Of a DNA stretch of 64,000 bases, positions 32,688 to 41,058 are shown in pieces. Every line of letters starts with the position of its first letter. Positions within the stretch are counted from its first letter, which is position 1. The translations under genes were made by a program, and so were the position numbers. Below the pieces are notes generated by a model that made no database searches, had not been told where the DNA came from, and was given only the letters and a program-made list of their open reading frames with translations. The DNA is taken from NCBI RefSeq assembly GCF_010384365.1, contig NZ_CP048397.1, positions 3,286,001 through 3,350,000 on the forward strand, read 5' to 3'. The DNA comes from Streptomyces sp. S4.7. Its GTDB lineage: Bacteria; Actinomycetota; Actinomycetes; Streptomycetales; Streptomycetaceae.

Positions 32688-34013
32688 TCAACGCGCCAGA
32701 CCGGCCGAGCGGAACGCGTCGAGGCTCGGCGGGATCGTCGCGGTCGGCCCCGTCGTCGGCGCGACCGCGTCCAGCGTCTTGAGCCCGTCACCGGTGTTCA
32801 GCACGACCGTCGTGAGCGCCGGGTCGAGCAGACCCGCCTCGATGAGCTTGCGCGTCACGCCCACGGTCACCCCGCCCGCGGTCTCGGCGAAGATCCCCTC
32901 GGTCCGCGCGAGCAGCTTGATCGCGTCGACGACCTGCTCGTCGTTCACGTCCTCCACGGCGCCGCCCGTGCGGCGGGCGATGTCCAGGACGTAAGGGCCG
33001 TCGGCCGGGTTGCCGATCGCCAGCGACTTGGCGATGGTGTTCGGCTTCTGCGGCCGTACGACGTCGTGGCCGGCCTTGAACGCGACGGACACCGGCGAAC
33101 AGCCCTCGGCCTGCGCGCCGAAGATCTTGTACGGCTTGTCCTCGACCAGGCCGAGCGCGATCAGCTCCTTGAGCCCCTTGTCGATCTTCGTCAGCTGCGA
33201 GCCCGACGCCACGGGGATGACGAGCTGGTCGGGCAGCACCCAGCCGAGCTGCTCGCAGATCTCGTACGCGAGGGTCTTCGAGCCCTCGCCGTAGTACGGG
33301 CGGAGGTTGACGTTGACGAAGCCCCAGCCCTCGCCGAGCGGGTCGCCGATGAGCTCCGAGCAGAAGCGGTTGACGTCGTCGTAGTTGCCCTCGATGCCGA
33401 CGAGTTCACCGCCGTAGACGGCGGCCATGACGACCTTGCCCTGCTCCAGGTCGTGCGGGATGAACACGCAGGAGCGGAAGCCCGCGCGGGCCGCGGCGGC
33501 GCCGACGGCGCCCGCGAGATTGCCGGTGGAGGAGCAGGAGAGCGTGGTGAAGCCGAAGGCGCGCGCCGCCTCGACGGCGATGGCGACGACCCGGTCCTTG
33601 AAGGAGTGCGTCGGGTTGCCGGAGTCGTCCTTCACGTACAGGCCGCCGGTCACACCCAGCTCACGGGCGAGGTTGTCGGCCTTGACGAGCTTGGTGAAGC
33701 CGGGGTTGATGTTCGGCTTCGACGCCACGTCGGCGGGGACGGGCAGCAGCGGGGCGTAGCGCCAGATGTTGTCGGGGCCCGCGGCGATGCGCTTCTTCAG
33801 CTCCTCGGGATCGCCCGTCGGCAGGTCGTAGGCCACTTCGAGGGGGCCGAAACAGCTCTGACAGGCGAAGATCGGGCCGAGTTCGAAGCGTTCACCGCAT
33901 TCGCGGCACGAGAGGGCGGCGGCGGGTCCGAGGTCCACGGTGCCGGCGTCGGATGCTGCTGATCCGGCGGCAGTGGTGGCGTCGTTGGTGTTGGAGACGG
34001 TCTGCACAGCCAT
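32688..34013 (-). CDS. thrC: Threonine synthase
   Basis: The PLP enzyme converts O-phosphohomoserine to threonine. From ATG 34013 (MAVQTVSN) it has 441 aa; an upstream ATG at 34085 is possible. An N-terminal zinc-ribbon-like piece (LSCRECGERF, ACQSCFGPLEV) precedes the fold-type II PLP domain with THSFKDR containing the Schiff-base Lys, the STGNLAGAVGA phosphate loop and VASGSQLTKI. The C-terminal FAETAGGVTVGV is typical. No attenuator or riboswitch was recognised upstream. Confidence 0.95.
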   Translation of the reverse strand: MAVQTVSNTNDATTAAGSAASDAGTVDLGPAAALSCRECGERFELGPIFACQSCFGPLEVAYDLPTGDPEELKKRIAAGPDNIWRYAPLLPVPADVASKPNINPGFTKLVKADNLARELGVTGGLYVKDDSGNPTHSFKDRVVAIAVEAARAFGFTTLSCSSTGNLAGAVGAAAARAGFRSCVFIPHDLEQGKVVMAAVYGGELVGIEGNYDDVNRFCSELIGDPLGEGWGFVNVNLRPYYGEGSKTLAYEICEQLGWVLPDQLVIPVASGSQLTKIDKGLKELIALGLVEDKPYKIFGAQAEGCSPVSVAFKAGHDVVRPQKPNTIAKSLAIGNPADGPYVLDIARRTGGAVEDVNDEQVVDAIKLLARTEGIFAETAGGVTVGVTRKLIEAGLLDPALTTVVLNTGDGLKTLDAVAPTTGPTATIPPSLDAFRSAGLAR

Positions 34014-34274
34014 GAAGGCGAGGGCCCTTTCCTCATCTTCCTCGCGACGCATCTCGCCGCGAGACGGAATTGGCACCTTCCCCACCGTGACCTCGCGGTC
34101 GGCGGGAGGGTTGCCGGGGCTTCAACGGGCCGTTCCCTCTGCCCCTCTGGATGAGCGGTATTCGATTGTCAGCCTGATGACCCCCGACGTGCGACGGTCA
34201 TCCGCGTTGTTCAAGACTGTAACCGAACCCCTGGACGGTTGAAGGCCTCGTCCGATCCGCGAGATGGAGATCAC

Positions 34275-35216
34275 GTGCTGGAAGAGGTGGAGCGCTGGCT
34301 GGCCCGGCGGTCCTGGTCCGCGGCGGACCGGCCGCCCGGTCTGCTGGCCGCGGCGAAGCAGGGTACGCAGGTCAGCGTGGTGCTCCCGGCCCTGAACGAG
34401 GAGGCGACGGTCGGCCGGATCGTCTCGGTGATCCGGCGCGAACTGATGTCGGGCCCGGCGCCGCTCGTCGACGAGCTGGTGGTGATCGACTCGGGTTCGA
34501 CCGACCGTACGGGGGAGGTCGCCGCGGCGGCCGGGGCACGGGTGGTGCACCGGGACGACATCCTGCCGAGGCTGCCGGCCGTGCCGGGCAAGGGCGAGGT
34601 GCTGTGGCGCTCGCTGCTGGTGACGAGCGGCGACATCGTCTGTTTCGTGGACGCGGACCTGAAGGACTTCTCGGCGGATTTCGTGACGGGGACCGTGGGG
34701 CCGCTGCTGACCGAGCCGGACGTGCTGCTCGTGAAGGCGATGTACGACCGCCCGCTCGGCGACGAGCCGGGGCAGGGCGGCCGGGTGACGGAGCTGGTCG
34801 CGCGCCCGCTGCTGAATCTGCACTGGCCGCTGCTCGCGGGGTTCGTGCAGCCGCTGGGCGGCGAGTACGCGGTACGGCGCTCGCTGCTGGAGCGGCTGCC
34901 GTTCCCGGTCGGTTACGGGGTGGAGCTGGGGCTGCTCGTGGACGCGCTGCACACGGTGGGGCTGGACGCGCTGGGCCAGGTCGATGTCGGGGTGCGCAGG
35001 CACCGGCACCAGGACGGGCAGGCGCTGGGGCGGATGGCGGCGGCGATCTACCGGACGGCGCAGCTACGGCTGTCGCGGGGGCATCTGGTGCGGCCGGCGC
35101 TGACGCAGTTCGAGCGGGGCGAGGGCGGCTTCGAGCCGCGTACGCACGCGGTGGACACGCAGGAGCGGCCGCCGATGCGGGAGATCGCGGAGTACGCGGA
35201 GCGGCGCGCGGCGTAG
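34275..35216 (+). CDS. gpgS: Glucosyl-3-phosphoglycerate synthase (GT81)
   Basis: About 313 aa from GTG 34275, preceded by GATGGAGATCAC. GT-A glycosyltransferase signs are VSVVLPALNEEATVG, VVIDSGSTDRTGEV, the metal-binding DAD in CFVDADLKDFS, PGKGEVLWRSL and GYGVELGLLVDA. The enzyme joins glucose from a nucleotide-sugar to 3-phosphoglycerate, the first step toward glucosylglycerate or methylglucose lipopolysaccharide. Its neighbour otsA also makes a compatible-solute phosphate, suggesting an osmoprotection cluster. The next 130 bp hold a possible very small gene. Confidence 0.9.
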   Translation: MLEEVERWLARRSWSAADRPPGLLAAAKQGTQVSVVLPALNEEATVGRIVSVIRRELMSGPAPLVDELVVIDSGSTDRTGEVAAAAGARVVHRDDILPRLPAVPGKGEVLWRSLLVTSGDIVCFVDADLKDFSADFVTGTVGPLLTEPDVLLVKAMYDRPLGDEPGQGGRVTELVARPLLNLHWPLLAGFVQPLGGEYAVRRSLLERLPFPVGYGVELGLLVDALHTVGLDALGQVDVGVRRHRHQDGQALGRMAAAIYRTAQLRLSRGHLVRPALTQFERGEGGFEPRTHAVDTQERPPMREIAEYAERRAA

Positions 35217-35346
35217 GCGCGCCGCGAGGGCCCGGCGTGGGCGCGTGGCTCAGGCGCGCGCGTGGGGCTCACCGGGCCCGCCCGGCGGCAGGCTTCACCG
35301 CGTGGCATTACCGGTCCGTTCGTATGATTTGCGTATATTGCCCGGT

Positions 35347-35469
35347 ATGGCGATGACTGCGGTGACCCTGACCACGGAACAGCTCTGGCTGCTGGGCGGC
35401 GTGGCCCTCGCCCTCGTCGCCGCCGGGGTGGTGGCGCTCGCGGCGAGCCGGGGCCGGGGGCGTGGCTGA
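35347..35469 (+). CDS. Possible 40-aa single-pass membrane peptide
   Basis: MAMTAVTLTTEQLWLLGG starts the frame, followed by a hydrophobic helix VALALVAAGVVALAAS and a basic end RGRGRG. The short N-out, helix, Arg-rich C-in layout is typical of small Streptomyces hydrophobic proteins. No strong Shine-Dalgarno precedes the ATG, but the AT-rich sequence just upstream (TATGATTTGCGTATATTG) looks like a promoter, so a leaderless start is possible. Confidence 0.45.
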   Translation: MAMTAVTLTTEQLWLLGGVALALVAAGVVALAASRGRGRG

Positions 35470-35528
35470 TCCTCACCGACCTGAATCCGTACGTTTGAGC
35501 GTTTGTGCGACGGGCTAGATTTCGGCAC

Positions 35529-36953
35529 ATGGTCTCCGAGCAAGCCGCCCAGGTCCTCGTCGCGTCCAATCGCGGCCCCGTCTCGTACACACTCGGCGAG
35601 AACGGCGAGCTGACCTCCGGGCGCGGTGGCGGCGGTCTCGTCTCGGGTCTGTCGGCCATCGGGCCGGACACGAACGCGGTGTGGGTGTGCGCGGCCCTCG
35701 GTGACGGCGACCGCGAGGCCGTACGGCGCACCGGCGGCCGGCTGGACACCGCCGACACGGGCGGGCAGCGGGTCAGGATGCTCGGCATCCCGCCGGAGGT
35801 ATACGCGGACGCGTACAACGGCGTCGCGAACTCCACGCTCTGGTTCGTCCACCACCTGCTCTACCAGACACCGCTGGAGCCGGCCTTCGGCTCGGACTTC
35901 CGGGCGCAGTGGGCCTCCTACGAGGCGTACAACCGCGCGTTCGCGGAGGCCCTGGCCGACGAGGCGGGCGACGGCGCGGCCGTACTGATCCAGGACTACC
36001 ACCTGGCCCTGGTGCCCGGCATGCTCCGGGCGCTCCGGCCCGATCTGCGGATCGGGCACTTCTCGCACACGCCGTGGGCCCCGGTCGACTACTTCCGGCT
36101 GCTGCCCGACGACATCGCGCGCCAGCTGCTGCGCGGCATCCTCGGCGCCGACCGGGCCGCGTTCCTGACCCGCCGCTGGGCCGACGCGTTCACCGCGTGC
36201 TGCGAGGAGCTGCTGGGCGGGACGGGGAAGACACGGATCGGCGTGCACGGCCTGGGCGCCGACGCGGACTTCCTGCGCGAGCGTGCGAACCGGCCCGACG
36301 TCGACGAGCGGCTGGCCGAGCTGCGGGAGCAGATCGGCGGCTCGGACGGGGCGCCGCGCAAGACGATCGTGCGGGTGGACCGTACGGAGCTGTCGAAGAA
36401 CATCGTGCGCGGGATGCTCGCCTACCGGCAGCTGCTGGCTGACCGTCCGGAGTGGCGCGAGCGGGTCACGCATGTGGCGTTCGCCTACCCGTCCCGGCAG
36501 GACCTGGCGGTCTACCGCGACTACACGGCCCGGGTCCAGGAGGTGGCCGACGAGATCAACTCCGCCTATGGCACGCCCGGTTGGACGCCGGTGGTGCTGC
36601 ACGTCAAGGACGACTTCGCGCGCTCGCTCGCCGCGTACCGCCTCGCGGACGTGGCCCTGGTCAACCCGATCCGCGACGGCATGAACCTGGTCGCGAAGGA
36701 GATCCCGGTCGTCTCGGAGGAGGGCTGCGCCCTGGTGCTGTCGCGCGAGGCGGGCGCCTACGAGGAGCTGGGCGACGACGCGCTGGTGGTCAACCCGTAC
36801 GACGTGTCGGCCACGGCGGCGGCCCTGCACGAGGCCCTGACGATGGACGACGACGACCGCACGGCGCGTACGAAGCGCCTGGCCGCCGCCGCGACGGCAC
36901 TGCCGCCGCAGCGGTGGTTCCTGGACCAGCTGGAGGCGCTGCGGAACGGCTGA
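35529..36953 (+). CDS. otsA: Trehalose-6-phosphate synthase
   Basis: The 474-aa GT20 enzyme transfers glucose from UDP/GDP-glucose to glucose-6-P. Motifs: LVASNRGPVSYT, GRGGGGLVSGL, DYHLALVPGMLR, IGHFSHTPWAP, VDRTELSKNIVRGMLAY with the conserved Arg/Lys pair, and DGMNLVAKE. ATG 35529 (MVSEQAAQ) was chosen. The matching phosphatase gene otsB lies at 38.2 kb on the other strand, with the decayed SDR gene between them. Confidence 0.95.
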   Translation: MVSEQAAQVLVASNRGPVSYTLGENGELTSGRGGGGLVSGLSAIGPDTNAVWVCAALGDGDREAVRRTGGRLDTADTGGQRVRMLGIPPEVYADAYNGVANSTLWFVHHLLYQTPLEPAFGSDFRAQWASYEAYNRAFAEALADEAGDGAAVLIQDYHLALVPGMLRALRPDLRIGHFSHTPWAPVDYFRLLPDDIARQLLRGILGADRAAFLTRRWADAFTACCEELLGGTGKTRIGVHGLGADADFLRERANRPDVDERLAELREQIGGSDGAPRKTIVRVDRTELSKNIVRGMLAYRQLLADRPEWRERVTHVAFAYPSRQDLAVYRDYTARVQEVADEINSAYGTPGWTPVVLHVKDDFARSLAAYRLADVALVNPIRDGMNLVAKEIPVVSEEGCALVLSREAGAYEELGDDALVVNPYDVSATAAALHEALTMDDDDRTARTKRLAAAATALPPQRWFLDQLEALRNG

Positions 36954-36957
36954 GCGC

Positions 36958-38123
36958 CTACCAGTCGACGGGCCGGTAGTCCTTGAGCAGTAAGTACGCC
37001 GTGGACGGGGCTGCCCGCCTGCCCCTGCACGATCGGGTGGTAGATCCGCGCCGCGCCGTCCACGATGTCCAGCGGCGGGCGCCAGCCGGTGGCGGCGTGC
37101 CGCTCCCTGGCGGGCAGCGGTTTCTCGTCGGTGACCCAGCCGGTGTCGACGCTGCACACGTGGATGCCGCGCTCGGCCAGCTCACCGGCGCTGGTGCGGG
37201 TGAGCATGTTGAGGGCGGCCTTGGCCATGTTGGTGTGCGGGTGACCGCTCGTCTTCCTGTGGACCGCGAACTGCCCCTCGACGGCCGTCACGTTGAGCAG
37301 ATAGCGCCGCGCGTGGGGTGAGGACTCCAGCAGGGGCGGCAGCCGGTCGGCGAGCAGGAACGGGGCCACCGCGTTGACCAGTTGGACCTCCAGCAGCTCC
37401 GCCGGGTCGATGCCGCCGAGCCGGGCGGTCCAGGAGTTCTCGGCGGCGGTCTCGGTCAGCAGCCCCGCCTCGTCCACGGTCGCGAGCACGGAACCGTCGC
37501 TCTCGGGTGTGCCGGTGTTACGGGGCACGAGCCCGGCGGCCCAGGACCGGCCCGCCACCCCGGTGTTCACGGCGCCGGGGACGCCGAAGCCCGGGGCGGT
37601 CCACACGGCGGGGGCCTTGGCGGCCGGCAGCGCGGTGCGCGCCGGTGCGGCCTCCGCGGCGGCCAGGGCGGAGTAGGCGCGCGGCGAACGGCGCAGCGTC
37701 TGGGCCGCGTTGCGGGCACGGCGCCGGACGAGGTTGTCGCGGGCGCAGTCGGGGCCGAGGCGGTGGTAGAAGTGGTGGATCCGGCGGTAGTGGTCCTCGC
37801 AGACGTAGCAGCGCTGGGGACGCCCCAACTCGCCGGCGAACTGGTCGTCCCGCACCGGATCCGCACCGGCCGGCGGCGCGTCCGTCGTCCGGTCCGGCGC
37901 GCCCATGACGGTGCCGGCCTGGATCCCGGCGTCCGCCGTCGCACGGGCGCCGCGGGTGGCCGACCGGCGTTTGCGCCGCCCGTCCCGGAAGAGTCCACTG
38001 GCTGCGCGCTCCAGCCGCTCCCGCCGCGGATCCTCGATCGACAGCTCCCCGCGCCTCGTTCAGCAACTCCAGCGTCGCCCGTATCCGGTCGTCCGTCGGA
38101 CCGTCCATCAGGTCGTCGTCCAT
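36958..38123 (-). pseudogene. Decayed short-chain dehydrogenase/reductase gene with three lesions
   Basis: The original start is MDDDLMDGPTDDRIRATLEL at 38123. An extra G in GCGCGGGGAGCTG (about 38042-38045) shifts the frame; reading one base on restores a sensible ELSIEDPRRERLERAAS and GLFRDGRRKRRSATRGA, continuing to MGAPDRT at 37906. Next comes a Cys-containing CYVCEDHYRRIHHFYHRL segment. At ~37711 RRRAR jumps to NAAQTLRRSP: the whole TGxxxxxG cofactor-binding part expected before NAAQ is missing. TNMAKAALNML (catalytic Lys) is kept. Near 36989-36996 a duplicated AGTA (TACTTACT on this strand) shifts the frame so the normal end LLKDYRPVDW is out of register. The product cannot bind NAD(P). 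Confidence 0.85.
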
Positions 38124-38225
38124 CGAGCCCTCGCCCCCGCTCGCACCGAACGACCATGATGCGTGAGGGGGCCGCCCGGTGTCGCCCGCGTTTCGGCGCG
38201 GCGCCCGAGATCTGGACCTCTGCTC

Positions 38226-39068
38226 TCAGAGGCGGGCGGACACCGCGGCGAGGAAGCCGGTCAGCGCTCCCGGGCCCGGCAGCACCAGGTCGGCCCGCGC
38301 GGCGAGTTCGGGGACCTCGCCCGTACCGCTGCACAGCAGCAGACCCGGATGGCCGTCGCCGCGCAGGGTGTCGACCGCGGCGAATGCCGGGAGGTCGCCC
38401 AGGTCGTCGCCGCCGTAGACGACCGTCTCGGCGCCGACCTCGCCGACGTACTCGCGCAGGGCCACGCCCTTGTCCACGCCGGGCGGGCGCAGTTCCAGGA
38501 CGAGGCGGCCCGGTTCGAGCATCAGGCCGTGCCGGGCCGCCAGGTCGGCGAGCGGTTCGCGCAGTGCGTCGAAGGCCCCCTGCGGGTCGGTGGCACGGCG
38601 GGTGTGGACCGCGACCGCCTGGCCCTTCTCCTCGATCCACGCACCGCGCCAGGAGTCGAACCGGGCGAGGAGTCCGGGGAGTTCGGCGCGGACCGCGGCG
38701 ACTCCGGGGTGCGGCTCCGGGGTCTGGACGGCGCCGCTGACCGCGTCCCAGCGTTCGGCGCCGTAGTGGCCGAGGACGACGAGGTGTTCCAGGCCGGGTA
38801 CGCCGGCGAAGCCGCCGTACCGTACGGCGACATCGGCCGGCCGGCCGGTGATCACCGCGACGGAAGCCACGTGGGGGGCGAGGGCTACGAGCGCGGGGAC
38901 GGCGCCGGGGTGGGCGCGGGCCTGTTCGGGGTCCGGGACTATGTCGGCGAGCGTGCCGTCGAAGTCGAGCGCGACGACGGCTTTCCCGGGCCGCGCGAGA
39001 AGCGCGGCCAGTCCTTCGGCGCCGGCGGGGGTGACGGGGGTCGGCAGGGGGTGCGGATGGCTGCCCAT
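38226..39068 (-). CDS. otsB: Trehalose-6-phosphate phosphatase
   Basis: The 280-aa HAD-superfamily phosphatase completes trehalose synthesis. HAD motif I is ALDFDGTLADI, motif II is AVITGRP, and the late motif is VVYGGDDLGDLPAF. Trehalose-phosphatase-specific parts are VLGHYGAERW, WIEEKGQAVAVHTRRA and the substrate cap ending LELRPPGVDKGVALREY. Minus strand, convergent with otsA across the SDR pseudogene. Confidence 0.95.
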   Translation of the reverse strand: MGSHPHPLPTPVTPAGAEGLAALLARPGKAVVALDFDGTLADIVPDPEQARAHPGAVPALVALAPHVASVAVITGRPADVAVRYGGFAGVPGLEHLVVLGHYGAERWDAVSGAVQTPEPHPGVAAVRAELPGLLARFDSWRGAWIEEKGQAVAVHTRRATDPQGAFDALREPLADLAARHGLMLEPGRLVLELRPPGVDKGVALREYVGEVGAETVVYGGDDLGDLPAFAAVDTLRGDGHPGLLLCSGTGEVPELAARADLVLPGPGALTGFLAAVSARL

Positions 39069-39167
39069 GCCCCGACCCTATCGGCGTACGGGGCCCGGGG
39101 CCCGCCCTACTGGGTGCGGAGCGGTCGCGGTGGCCGGGTTCGTCTCACCCGGTCCGTCCGGTGGCCG

Positions 39168-39193
39168 GTTCGTCCTCGATCGCCGGACGGGCT
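39168..39193. repeat. Interspersed CGATCGCCGGACGGGC repeat
   Basis: TTCGTCCTCGATCGCCGGAC followed by GGGCT is the inverted form of the GCCCGTCCGGCGATCGAGG element also found at 14287 and 21204-21322. It lies just downstream of the DUF3263 gene and may act as its terminator half. Confidence 0.6.
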
Positions 39194-39203
39194 GTTCTCG
39201 CGC

Positions 39204-39530
39204 TCAGCGGCGGGCGCGGCGGGCGTCCCTGATCCGGCGCAGGCGGTTGACCGTCACCGGGTCGTGGACCAGGGCCAGCGGGTCGTCGATGAGCGCGCCC
39301 AGCAGCTGGTAGTAGCGGGTGGGCGAGATGCCGAGCCGCTCCCTGATGACGCGCTCCTTGGCGCCGGGGCCCGGCCAGGAGCGCTTCTCCACGGCGAGGA
39401 CGGCGCGGTCCCGCTCGGTCAGTTCCGACCGGTCGGCGGGACCGCGGTCCTCGTGCGACGTGTGTCCGGGCTCGGGCTCGGCGCCGGACTCGGCGCCGGG
39501 CTCCGGCTCGGGTATCAGTGCGGCGGTCAT
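39204..39530 (-). CDS. DUF3263 domain protein, probable DNA-binding
   Basis: 108 aa. A Pro/Glu-rich N-terminal third precedes the DUF3263 core: LTERDRAVLAVEKRSWPGPG, KERVIRERLGISPTRYYQLL, a helix-turn-helix-like stretch, then NRLRRIRDARRARR. The family is restricted to actinobacteria and has no known role. It ends 12 bp before the otherwise similar-strand sugar-binding lipoprotein gene begins downstream of it in sequence, so it is the second gene of that transcription unit. Confidence 0.88.
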   Translation of the reverse strand: MTAALIPEPEPGAESGAEPEPGHTSHEDRGPADRSELTERDRAVLAVEKRSWPGPGAKERVIRERLGISPTRYYQLLGALIDDPLALVHDPVTVNRLRRIRDARRARR

Positions 39531-39542
39531 AGGGCTGCCACG

Positions 39543-40811
39543 CTACTCGGCGTTCTCCGCCGTCGTCGCGTCACGGCCGATCCTCGCCAGGATCTCCGAC
39601 GGCACCGCGCCGGGCTGCACCGTCTTGCCGATGTTCTTCTTGATGTCGTCGCTGACGCCCGCCCACGACGTCTTGCCGAACGGGTAAAGCTCGGCGGTGG
39701 GCAGCGCCTCCAGGAACTTCCGCAGTTCCTTGTGCTCGTCGTCGGCGACCATCGTATCGGACGCGCTGTAGGTGACCGGCAGGAGGTCGTACTGTCCGAC
39801 GAAGTCCATGACGTTCTCGTCCTCGAAGGTGAAGTCGAGGAAGATGCCCGCCTGTTCACGGTGGCCGGGCTGCTTGAACGCCATGATCCAGTCGGCGACA
39901 CCCATCGTCGCCTTGGACTTGCCGTTGATGCCGGGCAGCGGCACCATCCCGACATCGACGCCGGCCTTCTCGGCCTCCTGCATCATCGTCGGGTGCCCGT
40001 TGAGCATGCCGACCTTGCCGTCGGTGAACGCCTTGAAGGCGTCGGCGCGGTCCAGTTCGCCGGGCGGTACGGAGCCGGTGAGACCCTTGCCGACCAGCTC
40101 CTTCTGGAGCCATTCGAAGGTCTTGACGTTCGTCTCCGAGTCGACGGCGTACGAACCGTCGGTCGCGTCCGTGTAGCCGCCGCCACCGCTGAGCATCCAC
40201 ATCATCGTCTCCGCCTGCGCCTCCTCGGGGCCGAGCGGAAGGGCGAACGGGGTCGGTACGTCCTGCGCCTTGAGCGCCTCGGCGTCCGACTTGATGTCGT
40301 CCCAGTCCTGCGGCGCGGAGAGACCGGCCCCCGCGAAGAGGCCCTTGTTGTAGAAGAGGAGCCGTGTGCTGGCGACGAACGGCATTCCGTACTGGGTCTG
40401 GTCGACCTTTCCGGCGTCCGCGAAGCGGGAGAGGAAGTTCGCCTGCGTGGGAATGGAGAGCAGCTCGTCCGCGCTGTACAGCTCTTCCTTCTTCACGTAG
40501 TCGGCGTAGGCGCCGATCTGCGCGATGTCGGGCGCCTCGCCGTCCCTGACCATCTTCGCCACGTCGGCGTCCACGGTCTTCCAGGAACGGATGTCGACAT
40601 CGACCTTGATGCCCGGGTTCTTGGACTCGAACTCCTTGGCCAGGCTGTTCCAGTACTTCTCCGAGCTGTTGGCGGCACTGTTGCCGTAGTCCGCCGCGAC
40701 CACTTTCAAGGTGACGTCACCCGAACCGCCGGAGCTGCCGCAGCCGCTCAGCGCCATCGTCATGCCCAGTGCGGCTATCGCCGCGGTATGCCTCAGGAAG
40801 CGCTGTTGCAC
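39543..40811 (-). CDS. Sugar ABC transporter solute-binding lipoprotein
   Basis: 422 aa. The signal peptide ends in the lipobox LSGC (Cys ~24), followed by a Gly/Ser linker and a family 1 periplasmic binding fold (VTLKVVAADYG, GIKVDVDIRSW, APDIAQIGAYADYV, YGMPFVASTRLLFYNKGLF, GKVGMLNGHP, MGVADWIMAFKQ). No permease genes are adjacent, so it must borrow a transporter encoded elsewhere or act as a sensor. Divergent from nagK with two dre-like sites between, which points to an amino-sugar ligand such as GlcNAc, chito- or muro-oligomers. Confidence 0.9.
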   Translation of the reverse strand: MQQRFLRHTAAIAALGMTMALSGCGSSGGSGDVTLKVVAADYGNSAANSSEKYWNSLAKEFESKNPGIKVDVDIRSWKTVDADVAKMVRDGEAPDIAQIGAYADYVKKEELYSADELLSIPTQANFLSRFADAGKVDQTQYGMPFVASTRLLFYNKGLFAGAGLSAPQDWDDIKSDAEALKAQDVPTPFALPLGPEEAQAETMMWMLSGGGGYTDATDGSYAVDSETNVKTFEWLQKELVGKGLTGSVPPGELDRADAFKAFTDGKVGMLNGHPTMMQEAEKAGVDVGMVPLPGINGKSKATMGVADWIMAFKQPGHREQAGIFLDFTFEDENVMDFVGQYDLLPVTYSASDTMVADDEHKELRKFLEALPTAELYPFGKTSWAGVSDDIKKNIGKTVQPGAVPSEILARIGRDATTAENAE

Positions 40812-40923
40812 AGCTCTTTTCCCACCCTTGTATTCGCTCGGCCGTCTTTACGGCGTTCGTTGTCCCGTCGGTCCCCCGCGACGTCCTGCGTTGACGAGCT
40901 GCGATTTTTCCCCATGCACCGTC

Positions 40924-40939
40924 GGAGGTCTACACCAGC
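40924..40939 (+). promoter_or_regulatory. dre-like site 1 between the lipoprotein gene and nagK
   Basis: GGAGGTCTACACCAGC keeps the GGTCTA-ACCA core of the DasR site with a mismatch in the centre. It is about 115 bp from the lipoprotein start and 120 bp from nagK. Confidence 0.4.
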
Positions 40940-41015
40940 CCCGTATCGCTTCGGCAACTTCCCCTGCCCGTCAGGTTTGGCGAAGGCTTTGTATGGGCTG
41001 GCAACAATCCCGCAC

Positions 41016-41031
41016 AGTGGACTAGACCTTT
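41016..41031 (+). promoter_or_regulatory. dre-like site 2 before nagK
   Basis: AGTGGACTAGACCTTT matches the dre consensus at about 13 of 16 positions, counting either C or G at position 2, including the full CTAGACC core. It lies 28-43 bp before the nagK start, a position suited to repression. Confidence 0.75.
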
Positions 41032-41058
41032 CTTGGGTTTTCGCGCGAGAATGCGTCT

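Noticed and set aside
34014-34274. Riboswitch or attenuator upstream of thrC
   Set aside because: No recognisable aptamer core, leader peptide with Thr/Ile codons or terminator/antiterminator pair was seen.
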